This document shows positions 1 through 9,456 of a stretch of 64,000 nt of DNA, one piece after another. The position numbers and the translations under genes are program-made. Numbering within the stretch: the stretch's first letter is position 1; each line of letters begins with the position of its first letter. The notes below the pieces were generated by a model. That model searched no databases, had not been told where the DNA came from, and saw only the letters and a program-made list of their open reading frames with translations. This DNA comes from Cylindrodendrum hubeiense (Eukaryota > Ascomycota > Sordariomycetes > Hypocreales > Nectriaceae), in the NCBI GenBank assembly GCA_014621425.1, contig JAANBB010000016.1, positions 1 through 64,000 on the forward strand, read 5' to 3'.

Positions 1-561
1 TCCAACAAGCGCACCCTGAATACCCTGTCCACCGACCCAACCACCTGCCCCGTCAGCGGTCCCTACTCCGACGACACGACCCGCTACCCCCCCAACCCCA
101 ACATCCCTCTCTCCCTCGCCCCTACCACCCTCCAGCGAACTCGATACCACGCCATCTGGATCAACATCATTCCCTTCTCCCGCATCCGCGACAACCTCAT
201 CCGGCGTGAAGGCCGCTTCGACCAATGGGAGCTGTTGCAGGACCTCGTCGGCGAGCTCATGAGTTCCACACCGGCCCTATGGCAACGAAGCACGCCCGTT
301 GCCTTCACCGGCCCCGAGCCCAGGCAGCCCCTGACCCTCGTATCGGGAAGTGACGCGGATGAAGTCACCGCCGGGCGCAAGGGCCTCATCGTCTGGGGCG
401 AGCCACACGAGATGCAGAGCTGGGAGGCCACCCCTGGCTTCCTCACGAAGTGGTCATGGGTCGTGGAGGGCTGCGAGGATCTGGTCGAGATTAGTAATCG
501 CTGGAGGATGAAAAGGGGGGAAGAACCTATGCGGCTGTCGATGCCCAGGAGATATGTTTGA
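1..561 (+). CDS. DUF3425-domain protein, C-terminal part (5' truncated by window)
   Basis: The frame is open from base 1 to a TGA at 559-561 (186 residues visible); the start lies outside the window. The visible part has the hallmarks of the fungal DUF3425 domain: an LAPTTLQRTRYHAIWINIIPF segment, 'RIRDNLIRR', a WELLQDLVGE helix, 'GLIVWGEPHEMQSWEATPGF' and the closing 'NRWRMKRGEEP'. In this family the domain usually follows an N-terminal bZIP-like basic region, so the whole protein is probably a nuclear regulator, but that half is not visible. Family assignment is from recognised motifs; the regulatory role is inference. Confidence 0.8.
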   Translation, partial: SNKRTLNTLSTDPTTCPVSGPYSDDTTRYPPNPNIPLSLAPTTLQRTRYHAIWINIIPFSRIRDNLIRREGRFDQWELLQDLVGELMSSTPALWQRSTPVAFTGPEPRQPLTLVSGSDADEVTAGRKGLIVWGEPHEMQSWEATPGFLTKWSWVVEGCEDLVEISNRWRMKRGEEPMRLSMPRRYV

Positions 562-901
562 GAGGTGCTGCTAATCCTGAGAATCGGTCGCTCTACAAGA
601 AATGTGATTATGTGGTGTAAATAGGAGTCCTCCTTTTCTTCGGAAGAAACCCATCTTGACCAAATCCATTACTAATGTTAACAATATCCTCTACTGCTAT
701 GATACCAACATGGCTTACAGCGGAGCTCTCTACATGTAGGATTGCGACACGCAGTTGTTTTCGCGTCTCATGATGCTCGAACGTATCAGCGCATGCAGAT
801 ACAACAGCATTAAGAGGCTGATGAAGGGTTCGAGAACCAACCACAAGAGGTGATCGAGAACTGAGATTTTAACAAGCAAATAAACATGAAATTGTAGTGA
901 A
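562..901. other. Intergenic, convergent gene ends
   Basis: This lies between the 3' end of the DUF3425 gene and the 3' end of the minus-strand Zn2Cys6 gene. It is AT-richer than its flanks and only short ORFs occur. No RNA gene or repeat was seen; it presumably holds the two 3' UTRs. Confidence 0.6.
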
Positions 902-2311
902 TCAATAGCACGACGAGGCGAAGCCATCCCGGGACCTTAACCCCCATTTCTCAAGCAGTCTGCTGTCACCACCTAGCCACTGCTTTAACGCGTCAATGCC
1001 ATCATAGCTTGCCCGCATGACTATTCCCAATTCATCAAGGTCGTTGGGCAATGCCGTCTTAATATCGTCATGGAAACTTGAGATATTTACTTCGAACCGA
1101 GGTCTTTGTCCCATTGCTTGGTGCCATTCTGCCGCTGATCTTGCTTCCCACAGGGTGACTTGTCCTGTAAAGCCCAGCTTTGCCATCCTCTCACTGGTTT
1201 GGTACCAGCCAAACCTAAGAAGGGTGTAGACACTTTCAAGTAGCTCTGCAAAGATTATAGTACGTCGAATGCTTTCGGCTTGGATCCAGTCATTCCAGAC
1301 TGAAAGATCGAGCTGCATGCCGCCGGCACTGCTATCCTGCGACCACTGAGTCTGTTCTTGTAAGATGTCGACCCATCTTGCAAGAGGCTTAGCGTCTTGC
1401 TCCGCCTGTGCCTGCTGTGCAACGTCGCCAGTCGAAAATAATCGCATGCATTGGTAAATAAGCATAGCCTGCACAGCGGGCAGGAGGTCAAGGTTCATGG
1501 TCGAATCGGAACTGGGCGGCGAAAGGGAGATGGCTGTCTCCGTAGCCTCTATAAGCAGTTCTGCCCGCCTCGTAATCTCTGACCGGATAAGAGACGCATT
1601 TATCGAGTTGCGCATGACGTCTAGGGAGCAGGCAGCAAAAGCATGTTGCAATATAGGAGAGGCGTCGACATGGGTGTGGTGGATAAAGGCCGTCTGTCCC
1701 GTTTCTGCTAAAGCCCTAACCTGCAAGGCTAGGCGGCTGGCGGCATACTCTGCGCGGGTTTGGAGGTTGCTGCCTGTAGTTATGGAGCTGTTGCTGGCCA
1801 TTTGGAAAGACGTCGTTGGAACACCAATGCTATGTGGAGGTCGAGGTGTAGGTAAAACTGAGCCCGCATTCAGACACGACGTGTCGGGAGACTGAAGTCG
1901 GAGGTCTGGGGTGAGGAATGAGATGGTTCTCCCTCGGCCGACAATCTCGTCTACTAGAGGCACCAAGGCCGGGGGCAGATTGAAGGGAGTTGTTGTGAGG
2001 GGTAATAGCGAGCCAAATCCGGCATTATCATTGGCATGACTTTCTCCTGGTCCGGGCAATTGGTAGTTCCACTGAGGTGTCTCGATTGGACCGCTTTGGT
2101 CAAGGTGATAGTCATTTGGAATCTCTTGCGGCATCCAAGGACTCGGGCTGCTGCTACCTTGCACCACCTCCTGGGCTTCTTCGGGTGATATCCAAGCATA
2201 CACGCAGGTTACTCGCCTTGCAAGACAGCGTCCGCACTCCGGGAAGCCGACGTCGCACCGCCTTTTACCCCGGGCACATGCGAAGCAGGATTTTCGCCTT
2301 GATGATATCAT
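902..2311 (-). CDS. Zn2Cys6 (Gal4-type) transcription factor
   Basis: A single-exon gene of 469 residues starting at the ATG at 2311. The zinc cluster sits at the N-terminus (about residues 9-36): CFACARGKRRC, then six residues, C-x2-C-x6-C, the canonical C-x2-C-x6-C-x6-C-x2-C-x6-C spacing. A Ser/Pro-rich linker follows and then a helical C-terminal region without a clear classical MHR domain. This layout resembles factors near secondary-metabolite genes, but no target is demonstrated. It is divergent from the SnoaL-like gene at 2804 across about 490 bp, so the two could share a promoter. Confidence 0.88.
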   Translation of the reverse strand: MISSRRKSCFACARGKRRCDVGFPECGRCLARRVTCVYAWISPEEAQEVVQGSSSPSPWMPQEIPNDYHLDQSGPIETPQWNYQLPGPGESHANDNAGFGSLLPLTTTPFNLPPALVPLVDEIVGRGRTISFLTPDLRLQSPDTSCLNAGSVLPTPRPPHSIGVPTTSFQMASNSSITTGSNLQTRAEYAASRLALQVRALAETGQTAFIHHTHVDASPILQHAFAACSLDVMRNSINASLIRSEITRRAELLIEATETAISLSPPSSDSTMNLDLLPAVQAMLIYQCMRLFSTGDVAQQAQAEQDAKPLARWVDILQEQTQWSQDSSAGGMQLDLSVWNDWIQAESIRRTIIFAELLESVYTLLRFGWYQTSERMAKLGFTGQVTLWEARSAAEWHQAMGQRPRFEVNISSFHDDIKTALPNDLDELGIVMRASYDGIDALKQWLGGDSRLLEKWGLRSRDGFASSCY

Positions 2312-2803
2312 ATTTCCGCGAGGCGACGTTGTGAAGGTTTGTCAAAAGGTGGACTGACTACGGCCAAAGTAAGAAAGCCGGGCTGCGAAGATTTGCGGCA
2401 TTCGCCAAGAGCGAGAGAAGAGGGGGTCAAGATGTTGACTGAGCTAGGTTTTTCTTTCTAGCTAGGATACCTCGGGGGTAAATCCCCTCCACACCCCCAG
2501 GAAGCACCAAGACGCTTCTGCCACGCCCGAGGGGTGAATCATCGCCATGGCCCCACAGAGATGAGGTCGGCCAGCGTTGAACCCGGCAGGCCCGGCATGA
2601 TGCGGGGCCTGAGATGCGGAGTTCCGCACGCTAAACCTCAGTCCATGTGGATCCGTGCCCAAGTCGGACGGCCATATTGAAGCCAAGGACTTCGACAATA
2701 GGTATAAAGTGCTCGCAAAGCTTTCTAAGTGTGAGTTTTCTAAATCATCTTCAGAGATCTTATCCATTTCCTGATATCTATTACAACTTCATTCTCAGTA
2801 ATC
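2312..2803. promoter_or_regulatory. Divergent promoter between Zn2Cys6 factor and SnoaL-like gene
   Basis: A 492-bp shared 5' region. A TATAAA element at 2703-2708 lies about 100 bp upstream of the SnoaL-like ATG. A GC-rich patch at 2568-2620 contains CCGGC repeats (cccggcaggcccggca), possible Zn-cluster half sites. Functional use is inference. Confidence 0.45.
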
Positions 2804-3294
2804 ATGGCCAACACTTCCGAGCCCACACGTGCCTCTTCTGCCCTAGGCCAATGGGTTGAGGATCTCTACGACCGCATCTTCTGCCAGCCAAACGATGAGG
2901 TCTCGGCGAGTGCCTTTATTGAGGGCTTTGCGCAGGGCTTCACTGCAAAGTAAGTCGTGTGTTGATAGGCTCCGCCTGCGTAAAAGACTATTGAACTGAT
3001 CATGCCATAAGAATCAACCATGACCAATTCTCGCGCCAAGATTTCTTCGAAGCTATTAAGAAATTTCGTCTCATTAACGTGACGAGCGTGCAGAGCACCA
3101 AGGATATCCAATTCTGGGATGCGCCAGATGGCTCTGGTGCAGGGTGCGTCTCGCAGTTTGTGCATTTCACGGACACCAATAAGGAGACTGGCGTTGTTAC
3201 TGAGTCATCTACGCTGCTGGTGGCGAATGTACAGGTGATTGGTGGGCAGAGAATGCTGTTTGATCTGACAGAGGTACTAAAGGTGTCTGAGTAA
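2804..3294 (+). CDS. SnoaL-like small protein (NTF2 fold)
   Basis: Two exons, 2804-2949 and 3012-3294, joined by a GTAAGT...AG intron, encode 142 residues. The N-terminal helices (QWVEDLYDRIF) and the strands ending 'MLFDLTEVLKVSE' fit a SnoaL-like/NTF2-type alpha+beta barrel, a fold used by small polyketide cyclases and by many uncharacterised fungal proteins. No catalytic residue can be assigned by eye. The start was chosen because it opens the frame directly behind the TATA-bearing promoter. It lies between a Zn2Cys6 factor and the convergent aldo-keto reductase, which suggests, but does not prove, a metabolic role. Confidence 0.7.
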
Positions 3295-3696
3295 GACGTG
3301 GCATACCGATATTCATGTTTCAAGGCGCATCATGTCTTCAGAGTCTTCATATCGCATACAAATGTACAGTCCTAAACCCGGTATCTAGACTTTAATCCTC
3401 CAACCTTGACAACTGAGCTCTTGAAGACTACTTGTGGGCTTGGAGAAACAACGTGGGGACGTTCAACGTGGAATTCTTCCCTCTGCTTAAGGGCCAAATT
3501 ACTGTTGCATCTGATAGGAAGAGTGCATTGAGATGTGAATGGAAGTTCTTGATTTCTATCCAAGGTAGCAGCTCCTACATACAAAGATGCTCTTGTTATA
3601 TGAGGAGCTGCGATGAGGTCCTTGATACAGAGGAAGTGACGGTCATTGAGGCCGGATTGATAAGGATCCGGCATTGTAGTAGTCTTGTCGTTCAAA
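3295..3696. other. Intergenic between convergent genes
   Basis: Between the SnoaL-like stop and the aldo-keto reductase stop. ORFs of about 120 codons occur on both strands, but none resembles a known family and both terminate among obvious 3' flanking sequence. Taken as 3' UTRs. Confidence 0.5.
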
Positions 3697-5633
3697 CTAG
3701 CGATACTCTCCTCCGCAATCTCCCATCGACTCAAACATTTCTCTTCTCCGGCTCTTTTTTAAGATATCCTCAATGTCATCTTGATCGTGCTGATCCAATG
3801 ACCAATCGAAACTGGCCAAGTTCGAATCTGTATGCTCGCTAATTCCCATTCGCGCACCAACAATCACCGCTCCAACGTAAGAGAAATCCAGCACCCATCT
3901 GGTTGCAACATTGGAGATTTCAACGTTATGTTTGGTCGCGATGGACTTCAGCGTTGTCAGAAGCTCCTGAAATAGAGTCCAGCCGCCCCAACTTCGGATC
4001 ATTCCCTGATACTGCAGGGTTTATGTTAACTAGTGTCATGTTCGGGGAGAAATTGATGTCTTACCTTCCGTTGACTTGGAGTGACTGAATCATCGTAAAC
4101 CTTAGGCTCGGGTTTGTTCAACCATTTTTCCGCGAGAAACCCGCCACACTAAGTGTCGGAGTAGTCAGCTTTAAATCCACATCACACACGAATGAGTCGA
4201 GCCTTACCAGTGTGCCATACGTAAGCAGCTTGATATTATGCTTCACACAAATTTCACCCATGCTTATTGTCGGGCGAGAATCGATCAGTGAAAACTAACT
4301 CTCATGTTAGACTTGTATGGAATATGCCGGGACTGCAGTGGGTGTATCAAACCTGGATCTGATTGGTGTGTATGGTGATTCCACTGTCAAGTACTTCTCC
4401 AAGATGCTTTGTGTCAAAGTTGCATAGTCCAATCATGCTGACTCGCTCATCTTCAGCAAGGTACTGGAGGGCTTTGATGTATTGCTTATCCTCGTACTAT
4501 ATCTTCCGTCAGCTGGTTCGGGGTAACGTGTGGTATGAAAACTACTCACAAACTGCCAGTGGAACTGCAGTAGGTCTACTTTGTCCTGCTGAAGCCTTTG
4601 GCATCGCTCTGAAACATTATCGAACACGACCTGACGGGTCACTTCCATCGGATGAAATACGCAGTACTTTGTAGCAGCAAAAACGGCATCTTTGTGAGGA
4701 TATGAAGACCGGAAACGACCCTGTTATTTTGAGTAAGCAAACTAGTTGATCATGCGGATTCCTCGGACGTACAAATATGATCTCAGCGTCGCCATAGTGG
4801 TCTGCCATGTCAAAGGCAGTAAAGCCGCCCTGGACATGTTTGGAAAACTGATTCACAATTTTTGACGTCGGTGCTGCTCCCCATGCAGGGCTGGACATCT
4901 GCCAGAGGCCGGAAAATATCCTGGGAATTTTTCTATCCTTCAACTGGAAGGTTTCCTTGATCTCGACCGGAAGAGGCACCTTGCTCGCCTCTTCATTGAG
5001 ACTTGTTGAATCCAAAGTAGTGTCAATTGGCTGTGCAACCCCAAAGACATTAGATGTGGCGTCTAGCCCTCTGATATATGGATACTCTTGTTTCATATCC
5101 CGTGAGACTTTCTGGCAGTTGACGAGAGACAGGTAAAGGGTTTCCAAAAGCAGGTTCTCATCATCTGACAATTTGCGTACTCCAGTTATGACGAACAGAG
5201 ATTTTTGGACCGCCGTCATAGTTTGCACAATGTCGCCGTCGACGGAAGCCAGAAAGTTCTCAGATTCGTCCACGCGCCCAGAGTCCAGTTTGCATTCCAT
5301 TCCCTGCACGGCAAGCTTGCTGAGCAGGGGCAGACTCTGGAAAGAGAGTCCAGATCCCACCATACAGCGAATGATGTTCTGAGTCTCCCTGAGACTTTTG
5401 AGGTCGATCATGGGGTCCTTTGCATTCAGTGCAGCGGCAGCGCTTTCTTGGATGTAACTCCTCGTCTCGCGTTCAAATGCGCCCGTGACCTCTGGGTGAG
5501 ACGCCAATAAGGACCGCATAATGGCACGGAGGCCCTCTGCAGGAACATTGGCAATGATGGTGTCGGTCATCATGTTGACGTGGGCCGTGCTGGCGACTGA
5601 TTTCCCAGGGATGGCCATCCTGATCAACTGCAC
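3697..5633 (-). CDS. Aldo-keto reductase with long N-terminal extension
   Basis: Six exons on the minus strand: 5633 (or ATG 5570)-4773, 4720-4550, 4496-4353, 4294-4208, 4148-4065 and 4011-3697. All five introns are GT-AG and phase 0. From the ATG at 5570 the product is 532 residues. The C-terminal two thirds is a clear NADPH-dependent aldo-keto reductase: 'SGLWQMSSPAWG', the FDMADHYGDAEIIFG motif with Asp/Tyr, 'AATKYCVF', 'LLQFHWQF', 'MIGLCNFDTKHL', 'NQIQFSLIDSRP', 'KLLTYGTLCGGFLAEKWL', and the family's usual end '..GDCGGEYR'. About 215 residues precede it ('NVPAEGLRAIMRSLL...', 'DGDIVQTMTAVQKS'); I do not recognise this part. The substrate is unknown. The promoter at 5863-5913 is shared with the divergent Zn2Cys6 gene and carries the module's palindrome. 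Confidence 0.85.
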
Positions 5634-6189
5634 CAGGGTGTGGAATGAGGTGAGCCTGTTGGCGGTAGTATTGAAGGCAAGATGCGCAGACTGATAAGTA
5701 TGGTATCGATTGAACTTCTTGGTGCAGTGGGAATAAAAACGTCAGCTCCCAGAACAAAAGGAGAAGCTGCTGCGATACTTTAGCTACCTCCTACTGGATT
5801 ACATCAAGAGCCAGCTGGTGCGGTTATGGAAAGCCGAGGCGTAGTGCGTGGCGTCAGCGCAATCGCCGGTATCTTCACATCACCGGCGTTTAAAGGCGTC
5901 GTAGGTCGCCGGTCTTGATAAGACTGACGCGTTTATTGCCGGCCCAGTGCGATAAGCTAGTTTGCGCCCGCCGGCAATTCTCCACAGCCCCAGGGGCAAA
6001 AGATAACAATCCTGGCCACACGACCAGGCTCCACCACAGGTTCGATCCCCGCTGACGCTGCTCCCAACCGAGAGGCAGAAAGGCGAATTGTTTGTGATTC
6101 ACGCGCATAGGCCGTAAGAAAGGCGAATTGCTGGTGATTCTCACTCATACCTTGTGCTTAAGCCGCCGAATAGTACTGCACTGCCCGTG
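5634..6189. promoter_or_regulatory. Divergent promoter with CGCCGGT/ACCGGCG palindrome
   Basis: A shared 5' region of the aldo-keto reductase (-) and the Zn2Cys6 gene (+). Sites: tcgccggt at 5863-5870, a 10-bp spacer, caccggcg at 5881-5888, and gtcgccggt at 5905-5913. The same arrangement recurs at 9139-9193. CGG/CCG inverted repeats are the typical target type of Zn2Cys6 dimers. A degenerate direct repeat (6077 and 6117, spacing 40 bp) also lies here. Binding by the neighbouring factor is inference. Confidence 0.6.
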
Positions 6190-8442
6190 ATGGACGAGGA
6201 CACCCAGCTATCAGCCCGAAGGCCATGGTGAGTCCCCCGATGCAGTAGGTCGCCGGCAGCTTCTAAAACAATTGGTTCGTAGCTCAAATGCCTGCCTACC
6301 GTGTCGCAAGGTGAAAATGAAGTGCTCTCTGAATGGCAGCGTCGCGGGTTCCAGATGCGACAGATGTACCCGCAAATCGCTCAATTGCATCTTTCAGGAG
6401 CATCGACGCGGTCGGAAATTAGGAACAAGGCAAGTGATGCAGTAGCCATGCCGACGTTGCACCCACATGGCTAACAGCGCCGTCAGAATCTCAACTAGAA
6501 AGTCAGCTGTCGTGATATCCGCGCCGGTTGCATCTGAGAGTGAAGCCGAGAATGTCGATCCCAACGCAGACTCGTGGACACCGGCGAGCCAAAGCATAGA
6601 GAGTATTGCGGATTCAGAGCCGACAAGCTTGCAACCCTCTGGACTTCTCAATCATGAGGCGATGAGAGGGAAATTCTCCCTTGGGTATATCCTGAGTACG
6701 ACTGATGGGCATCCGCTCAACGCCGGCCCAAATGATGTAGTGTTTGCCCCAGCCGAGGACCCCATCATGCTTGGCCTCGTGAATCTATCTATAGCTAAGT
6801 CCTTACTTAAAAAGTGCGACTAGGTTGAATTCTCACATGCAATTCGCAAGCTAATAGACTCCAATAGCTTCATGGAAGTTCTCAACCCATACATCAGTCA
6901 GCTAGATCCTGTCTTGCACACATTCGCTTATGTACGACAGAAGTCGCCCTTCCTTCTTACCACCATTCTCGCCATGGCCGCAAAGGCTTTTAATCCAGCT
7001 CTTTACGAAAAGCTGCACGACCATGCTCAAAATTTGTATAGCGATTGCTTTCGGCGCGGGAAAAAGTCGACGGAAATCGCACAGGCCATTTTAATACTCA
7101 CATATTGGAAAGAGCCCGATGATACACGTGCGTGGACGTCACTGGGCTACGTCATCCGTATGTGTATGGATTTAGGGTGGCACAGACTGATGCCATACTC
7201 GGCCCAACGCCGAGCTTCGATGACAGACAAAGAGAGGAGAGAGATACGAAATATTGAGAGGACATGGTATCTTCTGTTCGTCTACGACCGAAGGTACGAA
7301 TAATTCCCTATATTCCTACATCACACTGTACTAATTCTAGCATAGTATCAGTTTGCAGACAGGGAAGCCATGGATGATGGAGCGAAACGAATTTATTGAA
7401 TCGATTGACGTCTGGTGCAAAGACCCCATGGTCACTTCCAACGATCGACTTCTTGGTGCATTGGTTACACTGCGTCTGATGACTTCTGCTGTGTATAAGC
7501 TGCTGAGTCAACAGCCCCAGACAAGTGAAGGCCGAGGTCCTCTCCACAATATCGAGTCGCTGCTCACCATCATCAACGGCCGTATCAAGGGATGGGAGAG
7601 TATATGGACCCAGGCGGTCGAGACGGGTAAGCAATTCACTTATTTCATATTGTACCATGAAGCTAAGACACCCGCAGATGAAGACAGCTGCCACCCGTTC
7701 TTGGTACGATTCTATGGGACACACCTTCGATTGCAGCTCTTTTCGCTGCCCTTGCAAGAAATTCTCGCTTCTCCTGATGCGGACTTGTCAATGAGCCTAG
7801 AGATATTATGGGTTGCTTATTCGAGTGCCATGGAGATGCTGAAGTTGCTTTCTCAGCACTCGTCGCGGCTCTACTTTGCACAAGATTCAATTCACGTTAT
7901 GACTGCCTATAGCGCTGCGTTCCTCATCAAGGTAACGATCTCAAGCCCCTTACCTCCACGGCTTTTCTTCGAGTGAATTGATCTAACATTTCTCCTCGCA
8001 ACAGCTCCTTCTTTCTGCTCCGGAATCGATTGTCACCGAAATAGAAGACAGCACGATCAGTGCCCTACGGGCTACTGCGTCCGTCTTTTCCCAGCAAGCA
8101 GCGCCACCTGGGTCTAGTTGTACACTTCAGGGGAAGTTCCTGGAGAGGATTGTGCTGGAATTCCTGAATAAACGTAATCACAGGCCTCGCAACCCCTGCG
8201 ATATGAGCCCGAGTAACCTGGCGAGCAGTCCTGAGCCGCGAGATCGAGATACTTCAACCAGAGTCCTGAGGCCTCCAGATGAATCAAGCCACTTGCTATT
8301 GGATGATGAAGACATGGATGTACCGGATACTCCGGCTTTCCAACAAATCAGGCCGGATTTTATGTTCACCGATGATACCTTTTGGGCGGACATGTTTGTT
8401 AGTGCCGGCTTCAGCCTTCAAGATGGTGTATTTTTCTCTTGA
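6190..8442 (+). CDS. Zn2Cys6 transcription factor with fungal MHR-like domain
   Basis: Seven exons: 6190-6227, 6283-6429, 6478-6813, 6868-7293, 7346-7626, 7678-7931 and 8005-8442; 639 residues. The first exon has only 12 codons; the splice restores a Cys just before the zinc cluster. The cluster is CLPCRKVKMKC, ten residues, CDRCTRKSLNC (a long third spacer). The middle homology region follows: 'SQLDPVLHTFAYVRQKSPF', 'TSLGYVIRMCMDLGWHR', 'NIERTWYLLFVYDRS', 'LQTGKPWMM'. The intron at 6430-6477 (48 nt) uses a GC donor (AAG|GCAAGT); without splicing an in-frame TAG would stop the protein. It lies centrally between genes whose promoters share one palindrome, so it is the likely pathway-specific activator of that module. 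Confidence 0.87.
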
Positions 8443-8546
8443 TTAGAATACCGCAAGCTGTCTAAAATAACCTGGTCTAGCCACTTATGGCGAGAAACAT
8501 CCAGAAGCCGTGCATCCCCGCCAATCTTGACTCGAGCTGCTCTCCA

Positions 8547-8958
8547 TCATTTCTCCAAAGGCACCACCGTGGTCTCAGAATGATTGAAAGTTCGAATACC
8601 CTCCCTAATGATCTTCAACTGAGACGGACAGTTGGGGTCCGGGCACGCGATGAGCGCATCTGTAGTCATCCAGTCATTCCGAGAAGTCTTTCGCTGCTTC
8701 GCGGGAAGCAGTGGGAGAATAGCGGCTGCGTGAAATCAGTGAAGCTGCAATTAATAGCTGGCAACTGCTCCACTTACCGAGGCTGTATACGCTGATGCCC
8801 TGGTTTGGAGGAAGATAAAGCATTTCGCCGTGCAGAGTAAAGTAGTCACCCTCGTTGGCGCCACATAGTATCCTCTTTCCTGGAGGACACACGACCTCGA
8901 CTTTGAGATCAAACAGCTCAAACGAGTCGTCGTTGGGTGGGGTTGAATTGGATGCCAT
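8547..8958 (-). CDS. TIGR04076-family small protein
   Basis: Two exons, 8958-8778 and 8725-8547, encode 119 residues. Features match the TIGR04076 family: an N-terminal 'FDLKVEVV' strand, 'CPPGKRILCGANEGDYFTL', 'LPLLPAKQRKT', then 'ALIACPDPNCPSQLKIIR'. Family members are about 90-130 residues, found in bacteria and fungi, with unknown biochemistry. The gene is divergent from the permease at 9457 with a palindrome-bearing promoter between them, suggesting joint control. No function is claimed. Confidence 0.7.
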
Positions 8959-9456
8959 GGTGTAAGAAGGTACGATTATACTGCAATAAAATGCTGCGCA
9001 TGTAGTATCCCAGTTTAACAAGGGTGAGAAACAGGCCTCTTTCATAGATGGTAGGTTCTTCTTGTGGTGTAGGGTAAGGGGGGTAATTTAGTTATCGGCC
9101 GACTGATTCAGGGACATTTCTTATCTACTGATACGCCGACGCCGGTCTTCATCCCCGCACCGGCGTTCTAAAACTTAGTATTGAGTCGCCGGTGTCCCAA
9201 CTCGGAAAAGGCTTATCGCCGCAACAATGGCAATCGCATTGAAGCAACGACAGGATAACGATATACGGCTGGTTGGGTAATCTACGGTATCTTGCCATCA
9301 ATTACTCGGTGCCAAACCCCTGCTGGCAGTGACAGGCTATTGTTAATAAAACTCGTCTGTTGGCAATTCCTCATCCACTGCCATGCCACAGCTGTCCTAC
9401 CCCATTGCCCCTCTTGTTACCCACAGTAAAACAGCAGCGCCGAGACTGACTAGACA
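8959..9456. promoter_or_regulatory. Divergent promoter, second copy of the CGCCGGT/ACCGGCG array
   Basis: gacgccggt at 9139-9146, an 11-bp spacer, caccggcg at 9158-9165, followed by TTCTAAAA and then gtcgccggtg at 9185-9194. Order, orientation and spacing closely mirror 5863-5913, including the 'cttcat/cttcac' spacer and the 'gtt.taaa' after the second arm. It lies between the TIGR04076 gene (-) and the permease (+). Confidence 0.6.

Noticed and set aside
5890..6148. Minus-strand ORFs of 63-84 codons in the aldo-keto reductase promoter
   Set aside because: They overlap the palindrome and the direct repeat; composition not protein-like.
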